Part shown: in pieces, positions 1 through 10,900 of the stretch | How the letters are laid out: each line of letters starts with the position of its first letter | How positions within the stretch are numbered: the stretch's first letter is position 1 | DNA from: Pyropia yezoensis | Taxonomy: Eukaryota; Rhodophyta; Bangiophyceae; Bangiales; Bangiaceae | Direction: 5' to 3' | DNA: 64,000 nt | Assembly: GCA_009829735.1 (NCBI GenBank) | Contig: CM020618.1 | Span: 23,917,346-23,981,345 of the forward strand | Made by a program: the position numbers and the translations under genes | Notes under the pieces: generated by a model | What the model was told of the DNA's origin: nothing | Database searches by the model: none | The model's input: only the letters and a program-made list of their open reading frames with translations

Positions 1-3000
1 CATGTGCTGTTCACCTTGGAGAGCTTCAAGGTATCGGCCACACTGGGGGTAGACCCCCAGTCGACGCGATCATACTACCCCGTACTAGATACGGGGGCTG
101 GTCCGAACCTTATCCGGAAGGATACCCTCCCGGATAAGGGGCTCCCGCGAGGCAGAGTGACCCGGGGACCCACGAACAAGGACGCAAACGGTCGTATCAT
201 TCGCACTACAGCAGCGATATCGCTGCGGGTTACGATAGGGGAACTCATCACGGTAGTCGACTTCCTGGTTCGTGAGACCCTATCGGTGCCCTGCATACTG
301 GGGTGAACCTTCATGAACGTTCACGTGGATGCAATCCGGCCAGGCCGGAGGACCCTCGAGCTACAGGAGGCTGACGGTACGAAGCGAGGACAGACGACTA
401 TCGTCAGGGACCTGACGCTGCAAGGGAGCCACGATAACGTGGCTGAGGTATACGCAAGCGTAGAGCCGAAGACCCTTCGGCTTGCTAAGCGAACTCGCTT
501 TGAGCCGTTGTCGGAGACGGTACTCCCGGTCAACTGTGAATTTGCAGGCATCTGCAGAGTCCCGTCTAACCTGCGCACATACAAGCGCCATGGGTTTACC
601 ATGACCAGCGGTATCATAGATGTCCCGGCAGGGGGGTCATCACTGCTCGTGATGGCAAGCTATCTCCGTATGGCAGTGACCCTTCCGAAAGGAACCATCC
701 TCGGAGTAGCTGAGCTCTAGGATGGAGACATCCTCAATCCGAACGAGGGCGGTCAAGTGGAACCACTTGAAGTACTGTCGGTCGCCGAGACCCCCGATCG
801 GGAGGAACCTGACATCGGAAAGCCTAGTCGACCACCAGTCCCGGCGGATATTCCGCGGTTGGACCAAGAATACTTGAAGGCTTTGGCCAAGGCTGACCTC
901 GACTACCTTATTCCTTGCGTAGCACAAGGTCTACGACGAATGGTAAAGAAGCACGACGTCATGTGGACCGGCGGAGCCTTGGGTACCATTGGGGCAACCG
1001 AACATTGCATACACCTGGTACCAGGCGCACGACGCACCCGTTCGCAACCGCACCGAGCGGGACCTATGCAACGAGAGATCGTTGACTGGTAATTGAAGAG
1101 GATGAGTGAAGCCTTGGTGATCCGACTCTCTTTGTCGGAATGGGGTGCCCCAGTCGTCATTGTACCAAAGAAGGATCAAACCCCTCGGTTCTGCATCCAT
1201 TATCGACGCCTCAACTTGGTTACCGAGAAGAACTCACCCCCCTTACCAAGGATGAATGAGTGCATCGACTCCCTGGGAGAGGCCACAGTGTTTACTGCTA
1301 TCGCCTGCAATGCCGGGTACTGGCAGATCCCGGTGGCCGAGGAGGATATCCCCAAGACAGCGTTCGTCTGTCACAGTGGAGTGTACGAGTTCCTTAGGAT
1401 GCCCTTCGGTTTTTCCAACGCACCCGCTACATTCCACCGGGCCATCGACGTTACGCTGTCGGGAGTGAAGTGGCGAAACTGCCTAGTGCACCTCGACGAT
1501 GTCATCGTCTTCTCGCGTAACAAGGATGACCATGTCAAACATGTCCACGAGGGCTCACCCTCTTGAGGAACGCCGGGGTGACCTTGCGACTCAAGAAATG
1601 TGCCTTCTTTCGACAGACTGTCGAGTATCTGGGTCACCAGCTCACCCCGGGACAGCTGGGTGTACACAGAAGCCAATACCCGAGCCCTCCGGGATGCTCG
1701 ATACCCTAACACCCAAACACATCTCCAGAGCTTTTTGGGAGTGTGTAACGTGTACCGACGGTTTGTCAAGGACTTCGCTCGTATAGCCAAACCGGTAATG
1801 GTTCTGACAAGCAGCACCATGTCAAGGGTATTCCAACCACTCTCGCCCAACGAGGAGGAAGCATTCGAGTCACTGAAGCAGGCCTTGCTGTCCCCACTCG
1901 TCCTTGCGTTGCCGCATAGACGCGAGACCTTTGTCATCGATGTCGATGCATGAGATACCCAGGTGGGCTGTATCTTGTTACAGGGAAAGACGCTCATCGG
2001 TACCGATAACGCTATCACGGAACTACATCCCGTTGGATACTTCAGCCGGACGCTCAACCCGGCTGAGCGGAACTATAGTGCCACCGAGCGCGAAGGCCTC
2101 GGCGTGATGTGGGCAGTACTACTGCTCCGACCATACCTGGAAGGTTCACGGTTCTTCGTAAGGTCCGATCACGAACCGTTACGTTGGATCCTCAACCTTG
2201 GGGACAAGGATTCCGACATGGTCGGCTGGCCCGATGGCAGCTAAAGATGGCCGAGCACGACTACCGGACCATATATAAGGCCGGCGCTACTCACCATCTG
2301 GGAGATGCGCTGTCTCGCCTCGACACACCGACCGGGGATACCCGGCCGGTGAACGAGGACATCCCAGTGGTACCAGTGTGCATGGTGGGCGATGCCGCGC
2401 AAGGCATGGTTGACCATACCATGGACCACCTCGCGTGCCCACTGACCCTCGCGGACTTCCGCGAAGCACAGGCCAATGACAACGACTTTAGCCGCCATCG
2501 CGCAAACCTCCTGGCCGGAACGGCCGGCATCTTCTCCGAGAATGAAGACGGACTCATATACCGCCGGGCACCCGCCGATGGACGACATCAAGTCGTGGTC
2601 CCCGTATCCTTACGGCAAGCCGTGATGGAGCGGGAGCACGAGAACCCTACAGCCGGACACCCGGGGGGTTCAAGTGTGCTCGCAGCCGTGCGAGGGTTCT
2701 TCTATTGGTCAGATATGGCAGTCGACGTGATCGACCATGTACGAGGGTGTCATCCATGTGCGCGTAACCGTATGAGCCTTCATAGGCGGGCATCCGCTAT
2801 GAAACTATTTCCACCAAATGGGCCCAACGAGCAAGTCGCTATTGACATACTCGGGCCGCCTCCGGTATCGGAAGAAGGGAACAGGTTTACGTTGGTCATG
2901 GCCGACCGCTTCACCAAGCTGTTGCGGGCGGCAGCCATCCCGCATGACACGGCCTACACTATCATGAACTCAGTGGTTGACCACTTGATCAGTGCATACG

Positions 3001-3905
3001 GAGTCATGGATCAACTTCTCTCCGATAACGGAGCGAACCTGACCTCCGCATTTTGCAAAAAGGTCCTAGGTATGTTCGATATCGAACGACGTCGAGAATC
3101 CGACTACCACCCGCAAACCAACGGGCAAGTGGGACGATTCAACCGTACCATCGTCAAGATGCTACAGTGCAACGTGGCCGAGCACACGAACACGTGGGAC
3201 AGGCTTCTGTCCGTGCTTACACTGGCGTACAACGCCAAGCCACACCGGAGCAAGAACATCGCCCCACTGGAGTGGGTCATGTCTCTGGGCGTGGGGAGCC
3301 TCACCCTGCCACCGGGCAGGTGCACTCGGTACGACACGCCGAAAGGCCGTCCGGCCGAACGGATCCACCTAGTTTGGTTGGCCAAGCTATCTTGGATGAT
3401 CCCCAAACTCAACGGTGCCCTTGACAGACCCCAGCTTCGATACAAGAAGAACTTCGACGCCCGACTACGGGTGCGCAACGCGACCCTGGTAGCAGGGGAC
3501 TGTGTCTATATCCGATACCAGAAGTTCCGAGGGAACAAGCTCATGCAACCGGTGAATGGACCGTACCAGATACTAGACAGAGATGATCACTCTGTCATCC
3601 TCCACTGCGATAAGGAACTACAACGAATCAGCATAAATGATGTCACACCGGCGCCGAAGCCGGAACAGCCTCAGCCGGTGCCGGCTGGGTTGCTACATGA
3701 ACTCTTACACCCCACCGGTCCGACGATCCGGTGCGCCCGAATGGAATCCCTTACCAGGTGGAGAGCATCGTCTGACATACCTACTCGGACCTACCAGGAC
3801 CCTGGTAAGTCAAGGTAATGTGGGTTGGATACGACTCACCCACCTGGGAGCGAGCGGATAAAATACTCCGCCAACTGCTCATGCCACACATGAGACCACG
3901 CCGCC
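1..3905 (+). pseudogene. Element A, Ty3/gypsy family 1, degraded pol region (left end outside window)
   Basis: This is the protein-coding remnant of an LTR retrotransposon whose 5' part lies before base 1. In order it shows an aspartic protease with the motif LDTGAG near 85-100, a reverse transcriptase around 1060-1560 (PKKDQTPRFCI; LDDVIVFS), RNase H around 1880-2330, an integrase around 2400-3500 (His/Cys zinc-binding region, then DILGPP and LSDNGAN core motifs), and a decayed chromodomain-like tail before 3905. It is clearly related to the pol of the minus-strand copies B and D at 7992-21688 but more diverged. It carries many breaks, so I treat it as an old fossil. Its 3' part continues beyond the insertion at 4113-24236. 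Confidence 0.9.
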
Positions 3906-4112
3906 TACTGTAACAACCCGATCGACAACTACTTCGGCTGTTGGGGGGTGGGGCTTAGACCTACTAAGTAGGGTGTGACATGGATGAGGCAAGACTTGCG
4001 TTTACCAAGTCAAGTCAAGCTTAGGCAAACCAAGTGGACACTTGACCTTGATAAGGTTTGACTTCAAGGGAAAAGGATAAATCCGACAATATCGAAGTAG
4101 CCTGGGGCTTAC
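3906..4112 (+). mobile_element. Element A, noncoding block 3' of pol
   Basis: The block begins with TGTAACAACCC and contains the palindrome CCTACTAAGTAGG. It matches, in diverged form, the block between pol and the antisense ORF in copies B (7511-7991) and D (16811-17290). It stops at CTTAC (4108-4112), where the minus-strand unit 4113-24236 is inserted. The element A sequence resumes after the second CTTAC at 24237-24241. Confidence 0.75.
4108..4112. repeat. Target-site duplication CTTAC, left copy
   Basis: CTTAC directly precedes the TGTAGCAC LTR terminus at 4113 and recurs directly after the ACA terminus at 24236. A 5-bp duplication is typical of LTR retrotransposon integration. It marks everything between as one insertion into element A. 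Confidence 0.85.
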
Positions 4113-4475
4113 TGTAGCACAATAGGGATCCGACGCACGTCCACTCTCAGGGAACACTCACCAAGGGGGATCGGCACCAACGTCACCGGGAGGCCAAGGT
4201 TGCTGTCCTTGGAGCGCAAGCCACGGGACCAAGATGGGAGCCCAAATGGGAGGGGTTTGTTGTTCTACCTTGGCCGGCGGTGGATTCGCCACCGGCCCCC
4301 TCGTTATAAACCCTCGGAGACACTACTAACTACCCTCCACCCCAAGATGCAAGTCCCTCTGGTCATACGTAACTTATAGATACCGTGACCAGTACGAACT
4401 ATCAAATTGAAAGTTAAGGGTTAGAAGTAGCCCCCCTGATATTAGGGTCACAATACGGACAACCATATTGCTACA
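4113..4475 (-). repeat. Family-1 LTR (3' LTR of the minus-strand unit)
   Basis: 363 bp with TGTAGCA...TGCTACA termini, nearly identical to 23874-24236. On the minus strand it follows a purine-rich tract, the complement of the C-run near 4478-4486, which fits a polypurine tract. Confidence 0.9.
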
Positions 4476-5062
4476 TATCCCCCCCTTAGATTCGGCCCGT
4501 CCTCGGGTCGAGTTGCATTCGGGGTACCGAATGTAAGTGGGTCGCGTGACCGTTTACCCGTCGGGTGGGGCTTTGCGCCCCGTCGCGACAGACACCCCTT
4601 TTCGAGGTTGTCTCAGGGGGGTGCCCCCCTTTGCGTGGTACACACACACGATCCGTTTTCCGGACCGTTAAATTCCCGATGCGGGTTGCTGTTCACGCCC
4701 CCCCTTTCCGAGGGGTGGTGCAAGCGGATCCGCCACCAGGTGCCTGGTGGTAGGGGGGCCCCTCTCGTGTGGACGATTGAGAGGGGGGCGGGGGCTGCCC
4801 GCGTTGCGTGGGGGCGGTTGGGGGTGACCCCCCTTGCTTACCCCGTGTGTGGGTGTGGCCCCGTCCCGCCCAGGTGCCTGGGTGGAGCGCGGTCGTAGCC
4901 CCGTGGGGCGCGGGTCGACCCGCGTGCCTGCGGCGCTTCTCGTGGCCGTTTGTGGTCATAAGCGCGGGTGTCCGCGCTTCCCTGGCTCGTCCCGGTTATC
5001 CCACCGTACCGGGTTGTAGCCGTCGACGGCTTGTGGGCGCGGGGGACTCCGCACCCGTTATC
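4476..5062 (+). promoter_or_regulatory. Spacer between family-1 3' LTR and antisense ORF start
   Basis: About 590 bp of GC-rich sequence with no convincing reading frame. It lies directly upstream of the antisense ORF, so any leader or promoter for that ORF should be here or in the adjoining LTR. I see no recognisable core promoter element. The matching block for copy D lies in the assembly gap. Confidence 0.4.
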
Positions 5063-7510
5063 ATGTCCTATCCCCAGGTGCTTGAAGAGGAGGAAGACCT
5101 CCTGATCGGGGAGGAGATGGAGGACGACGCGCCTGTCGGTCCCGACGCCGCGCGTTACGGGGTGAGCTCGTCTGACGACGACGGGCCTGCGGTGTCCGTC
5201 CGTCTGTCGGCCGGAGGACTGTCGTCCGTGTGCAGCGGCACGACGGTGCCGTCGGCCGGAGGTCAACCCGGCGGTCAACCGCGCGTGGCGGCTTCTACCC
5301 CCTCTCTGCCGGCTGCCCGGATGGGGCCTGGTGCCGATGCCGGCTCACCGCAGGTACCTCAAGATGGTCCGCCCTGCGGCGGAGGTCGCAACCCGCAGCC
5401 GACTCCGGCTGGTCAAGGTGGTCCGGGTGTCCGGGCGGTGACTCCTCGAGGCGGTCCCGACGTTGACGCGGGTGGTGGTGGCGGTGCGACACCCGGTGCG
5501 GCGGGTCAAGACGGTGCGGGTGTCCGCACGGCCGGGGCTCCGGCTCCGGAGGCTGTCCAAGTGCCTTCCCCTTCCGAGGCGGGGGCTACGCCGACGGGTG
5601 GTGCCGGCGCCGGTGCCGTACCTGCGGTGCCGCGGGCGTCGAGCGGTCAAGACGCTCCTTCTCCCATGGCGGTTGACACCGGGAGTTACTCCGGGCGGGC
5701 GCCCGCCCTTCTTCTTCCTCCTCGGCCTCGTCCATCTCCGACGTCGGCCCCTCTGCCGGTGGTGCGTCCCCCGGCGCCCCCGATTCTTCCTGGTCCTGCC
5801 CGGGTTGCCCCGTTGGGTGGCGGCGTCGCCGTGGCGGCGGGTCAACCCGCCATGTCGGTGTCCGACTTGGTGGCTCGGGTTCGAGGCCTCACGGTGCAAG
5901 AGTCGATGGAGTCCGATGGGCGTATGCGGGTGGACTTCCACCTGGTGCATCCCCGTGGAGAATCCTCCCGGCGCGTCAAGGTGGACCCGTGCTGGGAGCG
6001 GGAGTTGGTGCGGCTGGTCAACCAGCCGAACGCGGTCCGGGTGGAACACCATTGGATCCTGAGTCAGCCGGACGACCGGCATGCGCAGCTCTGGCGCACC
6101 CGGGTGGGACGGGGTGAGGTCTACCTCGACCCCAACTTCGGGGTCTGCGACTTGATTGCCCCCGCGTTGCCGCGGGAGATTGACTACCCGGCTAGTGCTC
6201 GGGGGATTGCGGCGGCGGCGGAGCCGGTTGCGTTTGGGGAGACGGTGAGCCGTACCGGTCGGTATCCCGACTTTGACTACTACCCGGGGGTACCCCCGTA
6301 TCTGTCGTTGACGGCTCCCTACCCGCCCATGGCGGGGTTGAAGTCGGCGTCGAGTTGGCGACGTAACCATGGTGTCATGGCGGATGCGTTCCGCACGGAT
6401 ATAACGTGTGCGTTGCAGACCGGCAACGGTCGTGCTCCGGTATACACTCCCGTGCGCCCGCCGCTATGGCAGGAGGGGTGGGAACCCGCCCCTGCTTTCC
6501 GGTTTGACACCGGCTCCTGCCTCCGATACTTCGGGAGTGTGTTGGCCTCCCGGCCGGTCCACCCGTTGCAGGGTACCTTCACCCTTGAGGTTACCCTCGG
6601 GCAGGCTTCATCCTTCTTGCTGTCCGTCCGCCGGCAGGGTCGTCTGTTTCATCTTCCGACGGGTGTCCGTCGGCACATCGCACAGTTGGGCGTGGATCTG
6701 ATAGCCGCCAAGACCGGGTTGGCCCGGGAGTTCGAAGCCCTGCTGGCTGTTCACGATGCCGTGAACTGGGCTGGGGTGTTGGCCCTTCCCCCGTACCGGG
6801 ACCCGCAGGCTGGGGCTTCCCCCTTGCCTCGTCACTCGTTGCGTGTCCGGCGTACTCAGCCGGGTGAGCCTAGTTGCCATGGGTGGGCGTCCACCGAGGC
6901 CGTTCCTGACCTGGGTATTCCCATGGTTATCCATGACCCTCTTCAGGTCCTTGCTCCGTGGTTCGGTAACCCGATGCCGGCGGCGGTTGGCCGTCGTCCC
7001 CGAGAGTGGGGCTCTGTGGGTGGGGAGCGTGAGGTGTCCCGTCGTCGGGCGGAGTACCGCCGTGGTTACGGTGGAGCCCCTTCGGTAGGGTCCTACCGGG
7101 CCTCGTATCAGGTGCCACCGGCTCCGGTGGTAGCCGTGTCGGCTCCTGTGGCTCCTCTGGCTGCGCCAGTGTCACCTCCCGCTCCTGTCCTACATGACGG
7201 GGGTCCCCGTCTCTGGTATGAAGGCGTTGACGCCCTTGTTACCCGCGCAATGCGTGGGGGTCTCTCTGTTAGCTGGGGGGATATCCCCCCAGGTGCTGCG
7301 CTGGTTGGGTCAGCGCGTTGCTTTGGTGGCGTGCTGGACCGCCTCCAGAAAGCTCTGGAGGACGTGGAGGCTGGCCGCAGCACCCTCGTCCAGCTATGCA
7401 CCGAGGTAACTCGGGTGGTCGACCGTCGTGACATTGCCGACCGGTGGAGCACGGAGGTATACGCGCTTACGCGTGAGTGGCCTCCCTCGGGCAGTGGGTC
7501 TACCCACTGA
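5063..7510 (+). CDS. Antisense accessory ORF of family-1 element, copy B
   Basis: An open frame of about 815 aa lies on the strand opposite to gag-pol, between pol and the 3' LTR. I chose the ATG at 5063 because the same Met-Ser-Tyr-Pro start is present in copy D at 14362. Residues about 1-45 are acidic (LEEEEDLLIGEEMEDD). Residues about 60-290 are Ala/Pro/Gly-rich and probably disordered. The C-terminal half is less biased and looks folded, with stretches such as FTLEVTLGQASSFLLSVRR. No family or membrane segment is recognisable to me. Antisense ORFs at this position are known from some plant Ty3/gypsy elements (for example Grande and other Tat-lineage elements), with no settled function. 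A diverged homologue persists in element A. Confidence 0.7.
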   Translation: MSYPQVLEEEEDLLIGEEMEDDAPVGPDAARYGVSSSDDDGPAVSVRLSAGGLSSVCSGTTVPSAGGQPGGQPRVAASTPSLPAARMGPGADAGSPQVPQDGPPCGGGRNPQPTPAGQGGPGVRAVTPRGGPDVDAGGGGGATPGAAGQDGAGVRTAGAPAPEAVQVPSPSEAGATPTGGAGAGAVPAVPRASSGQDAPSPMAVDTGSYSGRAPALLLPPRPRPSPTSAPLPVVRPPAPPILPGPARVAPLGGGVAVAAGQPAMSVSDLVARVRGLTVQESMESDGRMRVDFHLVHPRGESSRRVKVDPCWERELVRLVNQPNAVRVEHHWILSQPDDRHAQLWRTRVGRGEVYLDPNFGVCDLIAPALPREIDYPASARGIAAAAEPVAFGETVSRTGRYPDFDYYPGVPPYLSLTAPYPPMAGLKSASSWRRNHGVMADAFRTDITCALQTGNGRAPVYTPVRPPLWQEGWEPAPAFRFDTGSCLRYFGSVLASRPVHPLQGTFTLEVTLGQASSFLLSVRRQGRLFHLPTGVRRHIAQLGVDLIAAKTGLAREFEALLAVHDAVNWAGVLALPPYRDPQAGASPLPRHSLRVRRTQPGEPSCHGWASTEAVPDLGIPMVIHDPLQVLAPWFGNPMPAAVGRRPREWGSVGGEREVSRRRAEYRRGYGGAPSVGSYRASYQVPPAPVVAVSAPVAPLAAPVSPPAPVLHDGGPRLWYEGVDALVTRAMRGGLSVSWGDIPPGAALVGSARCFGGVLDRLQKALEDVEAGRSTLVQLCTEVTRVVDRRDIADRWSTEVYALTREWPPSGSGSTH

Positions 7511-7991
7511 GGAGTGCTATTTGTTTGTGAGGGAGAGGGCCCCGGCAACCCTTATGGTCGACGGGTAGTAGTGAGTATAAACTCATCCCCCGCTGGGGGC
7601 ATTGCTTGCCTCTGTTTGCTGCCCTGGGGAGTACCCCTTCTGGCTCAGTGGTGCCTTGCCTCCCGCCCAACTTCTTCCGGTTGGTTCATGCTTGGGGAGG
7701 TTATCCTCCCTCACTTTGTGTCTTGGCTTGGGGAGGTCATCCTCCCGTGTAAGCTCCCTAGTTACTTCGATATTATCGGAGTTAGCCTTTACCTTTAAGT
7801 TAACTTATTAAGGTTCAGGTTTTTACTTAGTTACCTAAGCTTAGCTCTACTTAGTTACCTAAGCTTGGTTCGACTTAGAAACCTAAGTCTGATTTGACTT
7901 AGAAACCTAAGTCTGCCGTAACCATGTCACACCCTACTTAGTAGGTATAAGCCTCAGCCCCCAACAGCCGAAGTCGGTGTCGGTTGGGTTG
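7511..7991. promoter_or_regulatory. Convergent 3' block with palindromic box array, copy B
   Basis: The antisense ORF (+) and pol (minus) converge on these 481 bp. It holds two GGGAGG/CCTCCC hairpins (7694-7710 and 7730-7746). It also holds four tandem boxes of the form ACTTAG-NN-ACCTAAG (7825-7914), each a near-palindrome, and CCTACTTAGTAGG near 7932. The same layout is in copy D and a decayed version is in element A. A role in 3'-end formation for two converging transcripts would fit but is inference. Confidence 0.6.
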
Positions 7992-10900
7992 TTACAGGAG
8001 GCGTCGTCGCCTCATGTACGGCATGAGGAGTTGGCGGGGTATATTCGCCGCCTGTTCCCAGGTGGGTGAGTCGTATCCGACCCACATAACCTTGACGTAC
8101 CAGGGTCCTGGTATGTCCGGGTCGGTGTGTCCGACCACGCTCTCTACTTGGTATGGAATCCCATCCGGTCCCACCGGGTCATCCGACCGGTGGGTTGTAA
8201 GAGCTTCATGTAGCAACCCAGCCGGTACCGGCTGAGGCTGTTCCGGCTTCGGAGCAGGTGTGACATCATTCATACTGATGCGTTGGATCTCCGTATCGGA
8301 GTGTAAGATAACAGAGTGGTCATCTCTGTGGAGGATCTGGTACGGTCCCTTGACCGGTTGCATAAGCTTGTTCCCTCGGAACTTCTGGTGTCTGATATAG
8401 ACCCAGTCACCTGTTACCAGGGTTGCGTTGCGCACCCGTAGTCGGGCGTCGAAGTTCTTCTTATACCGAAGTTGTGTTCTGTCAAGGGCACCCTTGAGCT
8501 TAGGAATCATCCACGATAGCTTGGCCAACCAAGCTAGGTGGATGCGTTCGGCGGGTCGGCCCTTCGGTGTATCATACCGAGTGCACCTGCCGGGTGGTAG
8601 CGTCAGGTTACCGACGCCTAGTGGCATGACCCACTCCAGCGGAGCAATGTTTGTGCTCCGATGTGGCCTGGCATTGTATGCCAGGGTGAGTACGGACAGA
8701 AGCCTGTCCCAAGTGTTCGTGTGCTCGGCCACGTAGCACTGTAGCATCTTTACGATGGTGCGGTTGAACCGCTCCACCTGCCCGTTGGACTGCGGGTGGT
8801 AGTCGGATGCCCGACGTGGTTCGATACCGAACATGCCCAGGACCTTAGTGCAGAATGCCGACGTAAGGTTTGCTCCGTTATCGGAGAGGAGTTGCTTCAT
8901 GACTCCGTATGCACTGATCCAGTGGTCAACCACTGCGTTCATGATCGTGTATGCCGTATCATTCGGGATGGCTGCCGCTCTTGACAGCTTAGTGAAGCGG
9001 TCAGACATGACCAGGATGTACCTGTTCCCTTCTTCCGTTATCGGAAGTGGCCCGAGTATGTCGATAGCGACTTGCTCGTTGGGCCCATCAGGTGGGAATA
9101 GCTTCATGGCAGACGCCCGCCTATGTAGACTCATGCGGTTACGTGCACAGGGGTGGCATCCCCGTACGTGGTCGACCACGTCGACGGCCATTGCTGGCCA
9201 GTAGAAGAACCTTCGCATTGCTGCGAACATACGTGAACCCCCCGGGTGTCCGGCTGTAGGGTTCTCATGTTCTCGTTTCATGACGGCTTGCCGTAAGGAC
9301 ACGGGAACCACGACTTGATGTCGTCCATCGGCGGGTGCCCGCCGGTATATGAGTCCGTCTTCGTTCTCGGAGAAGATGCCGGCCGTACCGGCCAGGAGGT
9401 TAGCACGATGACGTCTACAGTCATCGTCGTTGGCCTGTGCCTCGCGGAAGTCCGCGAGGGTCAATGGGCACGCAAGGTGTGCCACGGTATGGTCAGCCAT
9501 ACCCTGGGTAGCATTACCCACCATGCACACCGGTACTACCGGGATGTCCTCGTCCACCGGGCGGGTATCCCCGCTCGGGGTGTCGAGTCGAGACAACGCG
9601 TCTCCGAGGTGGTGGGTTGACCCAGCCTTATACACCGTGCGGTAGTCGTGCTCGGCCATCTTCAGCCTCCATCGGGCTAGCCTCCCATGGCTATCGGAAT
9701 CCTTGTCACCAAGGTTGAGGAGCCATCGTAGGGGTTCGTGGTCGGACCTCACGATGAACCTGGAGCCTTCCAGGTATGGACGGAGCAGTTGCACTGCCCA
9801 TATAACTCCGAGGCATTCACGCTCGGTGGCACTATAGTTCCGCTCAGCCGGGTTGAGTGTCCGGCTGAAGTACCCTACCGGACGTAGGTCCGGGATAACG
9901 TTATCGGTACCGATCAACGTCTCTCCCTGTAACAGGGTGCATCCCACTTGTGTATCACACGCATCGACATCGATGACGAAGGTACCCCGTCTATGCGGTA
10001 ACGCAAGGACGGGTGGGGCTAGTAGGGCTCGCTTCAGCGACTCGAATGCCTCCTCTTCGCTAGGCGAAGGGGTTGGAGTACCTTGGGTAAGGTACTGCTC
10101 GTAAGAACCGTTAACGGTTTAGCTATCCGAGCGAAGTCCTTGACGAACCGTCGGTATACATTGCACATTCCCAGGAAGCTCTTGAGCTGCGTCTGGGTGT
10201 TAGGGAACCGGGCATCCCGGAGTGCCCGGGTATTGGCTTCGAGTACCCCTAGTTTACCAGGGGTTATCTGGTGACCCAGATATTCGACCGTCTGTTGGAA
10301 GAAGGCGCACTTCTTCAGACGCAGGGTTACCCCGGCGTTCCTCAAGAGGGTGAGTACCTCGTCAACATGTTGTACATGGTCATCCATGTTACGCGAGAAG
10401 ACGATGACGTCATCGAGGTACACTAGGCAGTTACGCCACTTCACCCCCGACAGTATGATGTCGATAGCCCGCTGGAATGTAGCGGGGGCGTTGGACAATC
10501 CGAAGGGCATCCTTAGGAACTCGTACACTCCACTGTGACAGACGAATGCCGTCTTGGGGATATCCTCGTCCGCCACCGGGATCTGCCAGTATCCGGCGTT
10601 GCAGTCGATGGTGGTAAACACCGTAGCCTCCCCCAGGGAGTCGATGCATTCATCCATCCTTGGTAAAGGGTATGAGTCCTTCTTGGTAACCAAGTTGAGG
10701 CGTCGATAATCGATGCAAAACCGAGGGGTTTGATCCTTCTTCGGCACAATAACGACTGGGGCACCCCATTCCGACATCGAAGGTCGGATCACCTTAGCTT
10801 CACTCATCCTCTTCACTTCTCCATCAACGATCTCTCGTTGCATAGGTCCCGCTCGGTGCGGTTGTGAGCGGGCGGGTCGTGCGCCTGGTACCAGGTCTAT

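Noticed and set aside
3911-4112. TGTAACAACCC after pol as the start of an LTR
   Set aside because: The same block lies internally between pol and the antisense ORF in copies B and D. It has no second copy at the gag end. The true LTRs are at 4113-4475 and 23874-24236.
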